NCBI GenBank assembly: GCA_027364495.1
Contig: DAHXPE010000563.1
Coordinates: 1-8,173, forward strand
From: Candidatus Heimdallarchaeota archaeon
Lineage (GTDB): Archaea; Asgardarchaeota; Heimdallarchaeia; Hodarchaeales; LC-3
Direction of reading: 5' to 3'
Length of the DNA stretch: 8,173 nt
The translations under genes were made by a program, and so were the position numbers. Under the pieces are notes generated by a model. The model was not told where the DNA came from. It was given only the letters and a program-made list of their open reading frames with translations, and did no database searches. Positions 1 to 7,625 of the stretch are shown here, one piece after another. Position 1 is the first letter of the stretch; each line of letters opens with the position of its first letter.

Positions 1-4
1 GTGT

Positions 5-166
5 CTATACAATTGGTTCCAAAGCTAAATCTTCTTTCGCTGTATTAATTGGAGAAGTGCTCTTTGAGGGTGTTTTGATTGGTGTTTGAGTTGAAACCTG
101 AGGTTTAGGTGATGGTTTTACAGTACCTGCCTGTTGAATCATTTTATCAAGGGTATTTTCGAGATA
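5..166 (-). other. Low-complexity Pro/Ser/Thr/Lys tail of Top6B
   Basis: Residues 2320-2372 end the protein with a segment poor in large hydrophobics. It has repeated K-P, S-P and T-P steps (VKPSPKPQVSTQTPIKTPSK, 2335-2354) and closes with the acidic-hydrophobic end EDLALEPIV. It is very likely disordered. It could be a flexible tether or a short peptide for partner binding, but nothing recognisable as a known motif is present. Confidence 0.7.
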
Positions 167-3100
167 TTGTTTACTTGATAAAGTAGGATTTTCACGAATA
201 GCTAAATATTCATCATTATTCATTTTTGTAGCTGTTCTGATTATTTTTGAAGAACCAAATAAAAATTCACCGATTGTGTTGATACCTTTATTCTTTAAAT
301 TAGGAACAGTTGTAATTTTGATACCTTCCAATCTACTGACAGGTAATTTAAACAATTCTTGCATTTTAGATTCCATGTCTTTAGCCCAAACTCTTTCCTG
401 TTCTGGAAGTAAGAAAAGTTGGGGAAAAGCTAAATCCTGCCATGAGCTCAAACCCAATGATTTTGCTTTATCAATATCCTTAGCAGAAATATTTACAAGA
501 GTAATTGGTTCTTTGAGTGGTAAAGCTTCTCTTTTTAGATACTTTTTGACTTTATCAAAATCTAAATTATATCGTAATTTTCTAGAAATATCGAAATCAA
601 TTTCTAATACTGAACTCAAATTTGATCCTGAAAAAAGAATTAATTCATAAATAAATTTGAATCCCTTTTTAGAAATTTTTTCATAAAATTCCGGGAAGTC
701 CTCCATTAACAAATTATTGAATACTAAAGGAGCAAAATATGCTTCTTTCATGCGGTCAATTTGACTTTGATCATTTTTATTAAAGTTAATTTTTGAATCC
801 ATTAAGAATAATTCTTCAAATGTTAAATCTTTAAATTTAAATTGACTATTTATTGAAGAAACCACATTCTCTGGAAATGCATTTAATGAATTAATTAAAT
901 TTCCAACGGTAATTCGTTCATGTTCTAGTTTTTGTATACTCATTTTCTTGTAGATTTTTTGTAATTCAGCTGGTGTAATATTTAGGCATGAAGCGACATT
1001 TTCTTCGTTTGTTCGAATAAGATCAGTAAGGTTCTTATAACCATTGTCCAATAAACGTTTTTTCTGTTCATGTTCAAAATCTGGAATCAGTAGAATTGGC
1101 TGTTGAAGTGCTCTATACAATCTTGGAAAAATATCTTCTAAATCATCTGGAATTGAGTCGTTTTGTTCATAAAAGGTAAATATATTTTCGATTGTTGTCA
1201 ATTTATGCTCTTTTAATTTGTCAGCCATCTGTTTTGTCATTAATGGTATATCATCCAGGTTAACTGGTTCAGTAAAATCGCCTAACATATTATTCAAAGA
1301 AATTTTATCATAGACAGCTGATTTAATATCTTCATTTCTAAGAATTTTTGATAAATCATCTAAATTGGATGAGATGACATCTAAAACGGTAATAAGCTTA
1401 TTATCATTTAGTTTTTTTCTTATATTTGTATCTACCATTTGAAAATTTGCTAATGGCAGTTCAAAAAGTTTGACTAGTTCAGATTTTTCAATATCTACCC
1501 CATTTACATTCATACTATCTGGAGATTCATTAATAGTTTCTTTAGCTTTAACATAGCTGTTTAAGAGTTGATACCATTTTTGTTGTTTATTCCAATTTTC
1601 TTTAATTGAATGTATAGAAATTGAACTTTTATTAGATGATATTGATCGTTCAGAACTACCTAATATTGATGATAATTCAGATTCTTCTTCTGTTAAATAA
1701 GTTGATAGGTTTTTTATTCCCTTTTCAAGGAGAATCTTTTTCCAAGGACTAGGAATATCATAAATGAGAATAAGATTAGTCGCCATTATAGTAGCATATT
1801 CATCCCAATTAATTGATTTAAGAATCTTTTCAGCATCTGCTTCAGAAATATTTAATATTTCAGCCAAATCGATACTTTTCAAAGATATTATATCAATAAG
1901 TTTTGTTAATCGCTTTCTACTTAACGTTAAAGCCTGGGCTGACTCTAGTTCTAAAACAGACGAAGCTGATATTTCCAATGATTTGATAAGTCTTGGAACA
2001 TCGAAATTTTTATAAAAAGAAATTCTTTCATCTTTGGACCATCCAGTAATATTTTCAATACGTGACCTTGATTCGACTAATAATTTTCCAACATTTGAAA
2101 TATTTTCAGCGATAAGCTTCTTTCTAATATCTGAATCAATTCCGGGTACAACCTGAAGAGGTACCTTGATTATTTTAATAAGTTTTTCGACATCAAGTTC
2201 CTGAATGATAGTGTCCAGCTCTTCCTTTGATAATTTGACACTTTTTGGTAGAGTTTCTGGAGTTAAAGTCAATATATCAATAACATTGACGTATTTTTCT
2301 TCTATAAGTTCTCTGATGACTGGTAAATGTTTTTTAGAGATAAAATGTTCAGCGGGTAATTTTAAAACAGAACTAACGTTTTCTATTTCAGCCCAGATTT
2401 CATCGTCACCTGGAAAATCTTCTTTCTGAGCAAAATAAACAATCTCTTGAATCGAAGCGAATCCAGCTCGTAAAATTTTTCTGGTATAGGATTTACTAAA
2501 ATATTGCTCTAAGTACTGAACTGCATTTGCTGAATATTCCTCAATATCAGTTGGCTCAATATTATGATATATAGTATTAACTTTTTTATCATCAATTGTT
2601 TCAGTTAGCTTTTCAGGAGTTAATGAGAGTAAGTGACCAATGGTAGTAATACCCAATTGTCTTAATTTTAATAAAGTTGAGCTGTCGATTTCAGGAATAA
2701 TTGATAAGGAATTATCAAGTAATTGAGCTAAATTATACACATTCAAGGCTATTTTATAGGTTTCCTCAATCCTATCTTCTGTCATATCAAGTAACTGAGC
2801 TATTTCGTTTGTAGGAGACATTAAAAACGTAGCTATAGTTGTTATATGAATTGTAGCTAGTTTCTTTCTTAATTCAGCAGTGAATTCTGGAAGTAATCGT
2901 AATGAACACTGCAGAGTTCGTTTAAGTGAATAAACTGTCATTTTAACCTCAGGATTTTCATCTAAAATGTCATCAGATGCAAAATATAATCCTTCAAGGG
3001 TTCCAATATCTAACGAATCAAGATCACGAATAATTGATTTGGGTAATCCTAAAACGTTTTCATCCAGCTCCATTTTTTCTTCTTCAGACTTTACTTTAAG

Positions 3101-6100
3101 CTGTGCTTGGGTATTTAAAGCTTCTTTTTGAGTAACACCCAATGCATTGGCAAGATGATCAGCTGGAACTATCAAGAATTCCAATATCGTATTAATATTA
3201 GCTTTATTCAGCTTCGTAACAAGATCATGAGAAATAGGTTTATCTATAACTGAGACAATATCCTGTCCATCTTCAGTTTTTCCTTTGGAAATAGATTCTT
3301 CAAAAACTATAAGACCAACTGGAAGGTTTAACATACTCTTTGTATCTCTGATTCGAGACCAATCAACTCTTGGAACTGCAAAGGTCTGTCTATTGAGTGT
3401 AAAGTATACCTCCTCTAAATAATTGATATTTTCACTTTTCAAACCTACAATTTCTGGACCTGAAAAAAATTTGGTGTTTTCAAGTGGTATCCCTTTTTTC
3501 AAGGTAGCAATGCTTTTTCTTATTTGCTCAATATTAACTCCTTCATCAAATAAATCCTGTAATTCAGCTACTGGCCAATAAAGAAAATCCATTATAGTAC
3601 GGATATTTTTATTAAGAACCTCTCTTATTTTTGTAAATTTAAATTCTGGTAGGAAAATAATTGGTGATAAAATACTTCTTCGTAATCGTAAAATAGCATC
3701 AATGTATGGCACTTGATCATTTTGGCTGATATCATTTTCAATAAAAATATCCTCAAGTATGAAGTGATTTTTAAAAAGCACATCCTCGACTTTTGTAAGA
3801 CCAACTTTTTCAATTTGAGTAATTAATTTCTTATCCAGGAAACCAAGTGATGATAGATCAATAGTATGTTTAGCATATAATTTTTCGATTTCTGCAAGAT
3901 CAAGTTTATTTTTTAGAGTAAAGATTTCATATTCAGCTAATCCGGATTTAACAATTTCTGTTTCAGGCCAAATTAAGAAATCATATAATGTCATAATACC
4001 CATATGGTATAAAGCATACAATTTACTAAAAGGAAAATTTGGAATACAAACGAGAGGATGCATTAATGTTTCCTGAACATGAAGAATTTCAGTAATTGTT
4101 TTCTTATCAAAAATAGCAAGATCATCCTCTTCTAAATTCATTAATTCTTCAGTTGTAATAATTTCGTTTTCATTAAGTGTTGTTCTCAAAGAAGATTCAA
4201 GGTAATTTAGTGGAATACCATATTGTTGTTTAATTTCTTTGATGATTGGAATGCTAACTAATTTATTACTGAATTCATGCAATTTGACGGTTGGTGTTAT
4301 CAAGAAATCATATATAGAATAAACGCCACTTTTATTCAAAGCATCTTCAATTTCAGTAGGAATCCAGACTAATTCACTGACTAAAGGTACAACACTTCTA
4401 TTAAACTCAGCAAGTTTACTTGCCCTAAAAGAAGCAAAATACTCAACAAAAACAGTTTCAGAGGGGAAATACTGGGAAATTAATAAATCATACAAAGAAT
4501 TTATTTTCTGTTTTTTGAGACCACTAACCTGCTCTTTAGAAAAATATTCTACATTAGCTAAAAGTAATTTGGACTCGTTTTTATCGTAATCTTCAACAAG
4601 GAGTGTTTTAATGTAATCGATAACGCTAATAATTAATTCTTCATTGGCTAACACAGTTTTAGGAGTACTATCAATGGTATCGACGAGGTCCTGCCAAGTT
4701 TTTAATTTGCTGACATTAAGAGCTTTTTTAGAGCTTCCACTTAGCCAAGCAACCAGATTAGCATTAAGATTATCATCTAAATTATCAATTTTTTCTTTGA
4801 CTTCAGATCTAATGAAACCAAGAACATAATTTAAGAAGTTAGCATACTTTTTGCCGTTAAGGAAGGCATTGGAGAATGTTAATATAAAATCGGGAATAAC
4901 TTTAACATTATTTTTAGTAAATTCTTCTTTAATATCCTGTGTCATCCAAGTAATTGTTTGAATATCAAACTCCGATTTAGCCAAATCCCCTTTAGAACGT
5001 AATAACTCAATGACATCTCTTTTATAGAGAACCCAAAGTTTTTCAGTAAAACCCCTAACTTTGAGAAAATCCTTTTCAGGAGTGACGAAAAAATCATAGG
5101 CCGTAGTAATCCATCGACGGGACATTGATTTATCTGTCTTCTCATGGCCTGGAAAACCATTTTCGATTTCTGCAGGTATTAGAGAAAGATCAGATGTACG
5201 GGGTGTATTAATTTCTTCATCTAATTCTTCGATCGTTACTCGTTTTATTTCTTGGACTCTTTCAATAGGTAATGATTTCATAACTAACTGTTCATCAGGA
5301 GTAGAAAGAAAATCAGCAAGAGTAATAACATTCATTTCAAGGAGCTTTTCACGTCTATTTTCAGGGAAATCAATCCAGTATTTTATTTTACGAATAGAAT
5401 TACTAGGTGGTTTACGATGCTGAGCAGATTTAGGTATTCCTTCAACCAAAGCCCGAGTCAAAAGAATGCCAAGTTTATCGAGTTCATAAGGTTGCTCATC
5501 ATTTTCTTGAAGAATTTCAACCATTGCGTCAGAAACAATAGGAGCAAAGCGTTCAAAACGGCTCTTTCGCTGTCTCTCTCGGTCTGCTCGTTCTCTCTTA
5601 CTCAGGTGAGTTCTGATTTTTACTCCAAGAGATTTTAAAGCCTCAGCAATTTCATCACGAATCTCATCAACATCCGCAAGATACTCCTTAGATGTTTCAG
5701 GGAAGGGAATTTTAGTAGAAACCAGAGACACAGCTATGGCAATTGGTGAAGAACTTAAATTTATCTTGTAATCTTTCCAGGACACAAGGCTGGGGTCATT
5801 AATAACCTTGGTAATAACATCATTGCCAGCACCAAAAAGTAATGGAATTCTGTTGGCAAATCGATAGATTCTGACAGAGCTTTTACCTGTGACATCGTCT
5901 TTTTCTTCTTCTAACTGTTTACCGCCATAAGCAAGTGCGGCCTCAATGATGAAAGCATGGCCAGAATATGCGTTAACGGGTCTTGTAACAGCCTCGACAA
6001 GGAATGGATCAAGTTCTTTAGCAAGACCACGTTTTAAACGATCCTCGCCGAGTGGAGAAAGCCCTTTTCCAGAAGGTCTGGTGAAATTAAAGGCTTGTTG

Positions 6101-7123
6101 TTTTTCTTCACCTTTCTTTTTCTTTTTACCACTTTCAATAAGAAAACCATCATGGACTATACGACGGATATCAGGGCCAGTTAATTTCTTAGGATCTTTA
6201 TCAGGAATATTAACGAATTCTAAAAACTCTTTAGCCTTTTTAGGCGTAATTCCTTCAAAATGATCACATAAAAATTCTACCATAGTTTCAGATTTAGTCC
6301 AGGAGATTTCTCTTTTCAACTGGGTGATATCACAACCCCATGGATGAATCTTCATCGTTGATGGATAGGGTGGCATCTGATCAACGACACGCAAGAGTTT
6401 AAGAGTCTCTTCTTCTGGAAGATTAATAATAAAAGAAGCATATGGTGTAATAATAGAAAGTTGATGGAAATATTCTTTGATATATCTTTTAGCTAGATTC
6501 CATGAACCAGTGAAAGTTACACTAACTAATGTTCCAGAATCTTTGAAAGCTTTCTCATCCTTGCCATCATAAATAGTACTAAAATCAATTTTAGGTTCAT
6601 TTTTTTGTAAATCAATGAATAAGTGGTATTCAGAGGTATCTTTTTCCTTTATGTGCTTGGATTTAACAATAATAGGTAAATCAACAGTAGCCATGGCATT
6701 TAGTAAAACCATTTTAGCACCAAGACCAAATCGACCTCTGGTTTGACGAGCACCATAATTAGAACCAGTTAAAACTCGACCAAATAGATCAGGAATGTCT
6801 TTACTAGGAACACCGGAGCCATTGTCTTTTATAGTTAACCTTATGAAGTCTTGATGAGTTGTTTCTTTTTTCTGGTATTTATCAACTTCTAATAAGTGAG
6901 CAATCTCATCTCCTGACAAAAGTTCAATACTAACTTCTAATTCTGGTAATTTTTGAATTTTCTCAGCAGCATCAAGCCCATTTTCAACAAGTTCTCTCAC
7001 ACTTGTGAAAACGACTCTTAGACTGTTATCGAATCCTGCAATTGCTTTATTATCATGAAAAAAGTCCGCAGCACTACGACGCTGGAAATTTTCATCTGGA
7101 ATGTCTAATTCACTGGTAGTCAA
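5..7123 (-). CDS. top6B: Giant DNA topoisomerase VI subunit B with a C-terminal array of HhH-like repeats
   Basis: This is the ATPase subunit of the type IIB topoisomerase. With Top6A it passes one DNA duplex through another to relax or decatenate DNA. Seen in the sequence: a GHKL ATPase at about residues 12-240, with RELVENGLDAAE (43-54, E44 and N48), DNGSG (100-104), FGRVL (114-118), RQTRGRFGLGAKM (126-138) and SGT (196-198). An H2TH region follows at about 250-330. The transducer at about 345-505 carries WKDY (449-452) and the switch-lysine motif STK (K471). A basic stalk helix runs from about 505 to 540. All key ATPase residues are present. After residue ~580 come about 25-27 degenerate HhH-like repeats to ~2315, then a disordered tail. 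Known Top6B proteins are about 500-800 residues, so this one is three to four times longer. The start is TTG at 7121-7123: it has an SD at proper spacing, an in-frame TGA four codons upstream, and the conserved family N-terminus begins near residue 12. The stop is TAG at 5-7. No Top6A gene is visible. The core assignment is near certain; the function of the extension is unknown. Confidence 0.96.
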   Translation of the reverse strand: MTTSELDIPDENFQRRSAADFFHDNKAIAGFDNSLRVVFTSVRELVENGLDAAEKIQKLPELEVSIELLSGDEIAHLLEVDKYQKKETTHQDFIRLTIKDNGSGVPSKDIPDLFGRVLTGSNYGARQTRGRFGLGAKMVLLNAMATVDLPIIVKSKHIKEKDTSEYHLFIDLQKNEPKIDFSTIYDGKDEKAFKDSGTLVSVTFTGSWNLAKRYIKEYFHQLSIITPYASFIINLPEEETLKLLRVVDQMPPYPSTMKIHPWGCDITQLKREISWTKSETMVEFLCDHFEGITPKKAKEFLEFVNIPDKDPKKLTGPDIRRIVHDGFLIESGKKKKKGEEKQQAFNFTRPSGKGLSPLGEDRLKRGLAKELDPFLVEAVTRPVNAYSGHAFIIEAALAYGGKQLEEEKDDVTGKSSVRIYRFANRIPLLFGAGNDVITKVINDPSLVSWKDYKINLSSSPIAIAVSLVSTKIPFPETSKEYLADVDEIRDEIAEALKSLGVKIRTHLSKRERADRERQRKSRFERFAPIVSDAMVEILQENDEQPYELDKLGILLTRALVEGIPKSAQHRKPPSNSIRKIKYWIDFPENRREKLLEMNVITLADFLSTPDEQLVMKSLPIERVQEIKRVTIEELDEEINTPRTSDLSLIPAEIENGFPGHEKTDKSMSRRWITTAYDFFVTPEKDFLKVRGFTEKLWVLYKRDVIELLRSKGDLAKSEFDIQTITWMTQDIKEEFTKNNVKVIPDFILTFSNAFLNGKKYANFLNYVLGFIRSEVKEKIDNLDDNLNANLVAWLSGSSKKALNVSKLKTWQDLVDTIDSTPKTVLANEELIISVIDYIKTLLVEDYDKNESKLLLANVEYFSKEQVSGLKKQKINSLYDLLISQYFPSETVFVEYFASFRASKLAEFNRSVVPLVSELVWIPTEIEDALNKSGVYSIYDFLITPTVKLHEFSNKLVSIPIIKEIKQQYGIPLNYLESSLRTTLNENEIITTEELMNLEEDDLAIFDKKTITEILHVQETLMHPLVCIPNFPFSKLYALYHMGIMTLYDFLIWPETEIVKSGLAEYEIFTLKNKLDLAEIEKLYAKHTIDLSSLGFLDKKLITQIEKVGLTKVEDVLFKNHFILEDIFIENDISQNDQVPYIDAILRLRRSILSPIIFLPEFKFTKIREVLNKNIRTIMDFLYWPVAELQDLFDEGVNIEQIRKSIATLKKGIPLENTKFFSGPEIVGLKSENINYLEEVYFTLNRQTFAVPRVDWSRIRDTKSMLNLPVGLIVFEESISKGKTEDGQDIVSVIDKPISHDLVTKLNKANINTILEFLIVPADHLANALGVTQKEALNTQAQLKVKSEEEKMELDENVLGLPKSIIRDLDSLDIGTLEGLYFASDDILDENPEVKMTVYSLKRTLQCSLRLLPEFTAELRKKLATIHITTIATFLMSPTNEIAQLLDMTEDRIEETYKIALNVYNLAQLLDNSLSIIPEIDSSTLLKLRQLGITTIGHLLSLTPEKLTETIDDKKVNTIYHNIEPTDIEEYSANAVQYLEQYFSKSYTRKILRAGFASIQEIVYFAQKEDFPGDDEIWAEIENVSSVLKLPAEHFISKKHLPVIRELIEEKYVNVIDILTLTPETLPKSVKLSKEELDTIIQELDVEKLIKIIKVPLQVVPGIDSDIRKKLIAENISNVGKLLVESRSRIENITGWSKDERISFYKNFDVPRLIKSLEISASSVLELESAQALTLSRKRLTKLIDIISLKSIDLAEILNISEADAEKILKSINWDEYATIMATNLILIYDIPSPWKKILLEKGIKNLSTYLTEEESELSSILGSSERSISSNKSSISIHSIKENWNKQQKWYQLLNSYVKAKETINESPDSMNVNGVDIEKSELVKLFELPLANFQMVDTNIRKKLNDNKLITVLDVISSNLDDLSKILRNEDIKSAVYDKISLNNMLGDFTEPVNLDDIPLMTKQMADKLKEHKLTTIENIFTFYEQNDSIPDDLEDIFPRLYRALQQPILLIPDFEHEQKKRLLDNGYKNLTDLIRTNEENVASCLNITPAELQKIYKKMSIQKLEHERITVGNLINSLNAFPENVVSSINSQFKFKDLTFEELFLMDSKINFNKNDQSQIDRMKEAYFAPLVFNNLLMEDFPEFYEKISKKGFKFIYELILFSGSNLSSVLEIDFDISRKLRYNLDFDKVKKYLKREALPLKEPITLVNISAKDIDKAKSLGLSSWQDLAFPQLFLLPEQERVWAKDMESKMQELFKLPVSRLEGIKITTVPNLKNKGINTIGEFLFGSSKIIRTATKMNNDEYLAIRENPTLSSKQYLENTLDKMIQQAGTVKPSPKPQVSTQTPIKTPSKSTSPINTAKEDLALEPIV
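179..5377 (-). repeat. Coding array of about 25-27 degenerate HhH/SAM-like repeats (residues ~583-2315)
   Basis: The unit pattern is a hydrophobic-Pro start such as IPEI or LPEF, a Leu/Lys helix, a turn G-I-x-T-I, a helix D-[FL]-L, a loop often xxP, then L..xL followed by a helix with I..I. Clear examples begin at residues 583 (WIDFPENRREKL), 919 (VWIPTEIEDAL), 1026 (CIPNFPFSKL), 1156 (IFLPEFKFTKI), 1408 (LRLLPEFTAEL), 1473 (LSIIPEIDSSTLL), 1656 (LQVVPGIDSDI), 2009 (PILLIPDFEHEQ) and 2275 (NLKNKGINTIGEFL). Units are about 45-80 residues long. The first half resembles the Rad51 N-terminal and RNAP alpha-CTD helix-turn-helix pair; the second hairpin mostly lacks the GIG signature of DNA-binding HhH motifs. 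I saw no long identical stretches between units, so the array looks old rather than recently expanded. Unit boundaries near 725-860 and 2067-2260 are poorly defined. Role unknown: extra DNA binding or a protein scaffold are both possible. Confidence 0.8.
5429..7123 (-). other. Catalytic core region of Top6B (GHKL, H2TH, transducer, stalk)
   Basis: Residues 1-565 of the large protein match the complete conventional Top6B fold in the usual order. The GHKL part spans about 7090-6404, the H2TH part about 6376-6134, and the transducer plus stalk about 6091-5504. The N-terminus (RRSAADFFHDNKAIAGFDNS, 15-34) and the box RGRFGLGAKM (129-138) resemble plant TOP6B as I remember it, more than the Sulfolobus form. 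A lysine run with flanking acidic residues (about 331-343) links the H2TH region to the transducer. The stalk helix is rich in Arg/Lys (RKSRFERFAPIV, 519-530). In known structures its end packs against Top6A. Nothing suggests that ATP binding is lost. Confidence 0.92.
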
Positions 7124-7129
7124 GATGAG

Positions 7130-7134
7130 ACCTC
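7130..7134 (-). promoter_or_regulatory. Shine-Dalgarno site for top6B (GAGGT)
   Basis: The minus strand reads GAGGT six bases before the TTG codon at 7121-7123, matching the archaeal anti-SD. It decides the start: the frame is closed by a TGA four codons upstream, no ATG occurs in frame before residue 138, and conserved sequence already begins near residue 12. Confidence 0.75.
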
Positions 7135-7187
7135 ACTATTTGTCTTAAAAACACGAGTAATTTTGTAATTATATGAAATATTATTGG

Positions 7188-7195
7188 ATAATAAA
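7188..7195 (-). promoter_or_regulatory. Candidate TATA box with BRE-like element for top6B
   Basis: The minus strand reads TTTATTAT, preceded directly by the purine-rich stretch AACGAAACAA, which resembles a TFB recognition element. Transcription starting about 25 bases downstream would give a leader of roughly 40 bases containing the SD. The whole gap is AT-rich, so chance matches are common. Confidence 0.35.
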
Positions 7196-7264
7196 TTGTT
7201 TCGTTTCATTTTCAAATCTATAATATCCATGAATTATAACCAATGTGATTTTTGGAATTTAAAA

Positions 7265-7283
7265 TATTAATTTAAAATTAATA
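7265..7283. repeat. Perfect AT-only inverted repeat in the top6B upstream region
   Basis: Two 9-base arms (TATTAATTT and its complement) flank a single central base at 7274. It lies between the two candidate TATA boxes, where a repressor operator could sit. Being pure A/T in an AT-rich gap, it may have arisen by chance. Confidence 0.3.
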
Positions 7284-7312
7284 CAAATATCAAATAATTC
7301 GTCGGATGTAAA

Positions 7313-7320
7313 TATATAAA
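7313..7320 (-). promoter_or_regulatory. Alternative TATA box (TTTATATA) upstream of top6B
   Basis: This is a perfect match to the archaeal TATA consensus on the minus strand, but it would give a leader of about 165 bases, longer than usual in archaea. It could be a second promoter or a chance match in AT-rich DNA. Confidence 0.25.
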
Positions 7321-7440
7321 TTGAATTAAATCTATGATTGCATGAAATCAATTAAATTAAATTGGATTGTAAAACCTGATTTTTTAATTGTTTTTAATTT
7401 TCCTAAAAATTGCTTATTTATTTTATTATCTAAATTTATA

Positions 7441-7458
7441 AAAAATAACCAAAAATAT
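7441..7458 (-). terminator. Possible poly-T terminator of the upstream gene
   Basis: On the minus strand this reads as two T5 runs separated by GGTTA, a pattern compatible with oligo-T intrinsic termination in archaea. It lies well downstream of the stop at 7626 and before the top6B promoter candidates. No supporting hairpin was found. Confidence 0.2.
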
Positions 7459-7625
7459 GTTGACAAAGTTCTACATGACGACTTAATCAGAGTAAGTAGG
7501 TTTTTAATGCCGATTTACAAATTTTTTTTATTAGAAATGATACTTACAAGCAGAAAATACCTAAGATTTCGATTTTAACCCACAAATTTTCTATACAAGC
7601 ATAAAAGAGTAAATTATCTTATTAC

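Larger units (their letters stand above)
7124..7625. other. AT-rich intergenic region, no gene recognised
   Basis: About 500 bases separate the stop of the partial upstream gene from the top6B start. I see no tRNA, rRNA, CRISPR or clear C/D-box RNA. The part near top6B holds the SD, two candidate TATA boxes and an inverted repeat. Further right, the minus strand has a T-rich tract (7441-7458: two runs of T5 split by GGTTA) that could end transcription of the upstream gene, though it is about 170 bases past that stop. A 78-codon plus-strand frame (7342-7578) has no SD and looks like chance translation of AT-rich DNA. Confidence 0.6.

Noticed and set aside
276..650. 124-codon plus-strand frame opposite the end of the repeat array
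   Set aside because: Antisense to clear repeat units with intact pattern; no family resemblance and no SD.
179..5377. The long extension as an assembly fusion of Top6B with a separate gene
   Set aside because: The frame is continuous with no stop, SD or promoter at the junction near 5400, and repeat-like sequence begins directly after the stalk. Read coverage would still be needed to exclude it fully.
5946..6263. 105-codon plus-strand frame opposite the transducer/H2TH part of top6B
   Set aside because: It lies entirely antisense to highly conserved Top6B sequence and has no recognisable features, so it is a shadow frame.
7333..7379. Possible C/D-box RNA (ATGATTG ... CTGA) on the plus strand
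   Set aside because: The C box matches only in part and no internal D'/C' pair is present, so chance is more likely.
7342..7578. 78-codon plus-strand frame in the intergenic gap
   Set aside because: No SD before the ATG, composition dominated by K, F, I and L as expected from random AT-rich DNA, and no recognisable motif.
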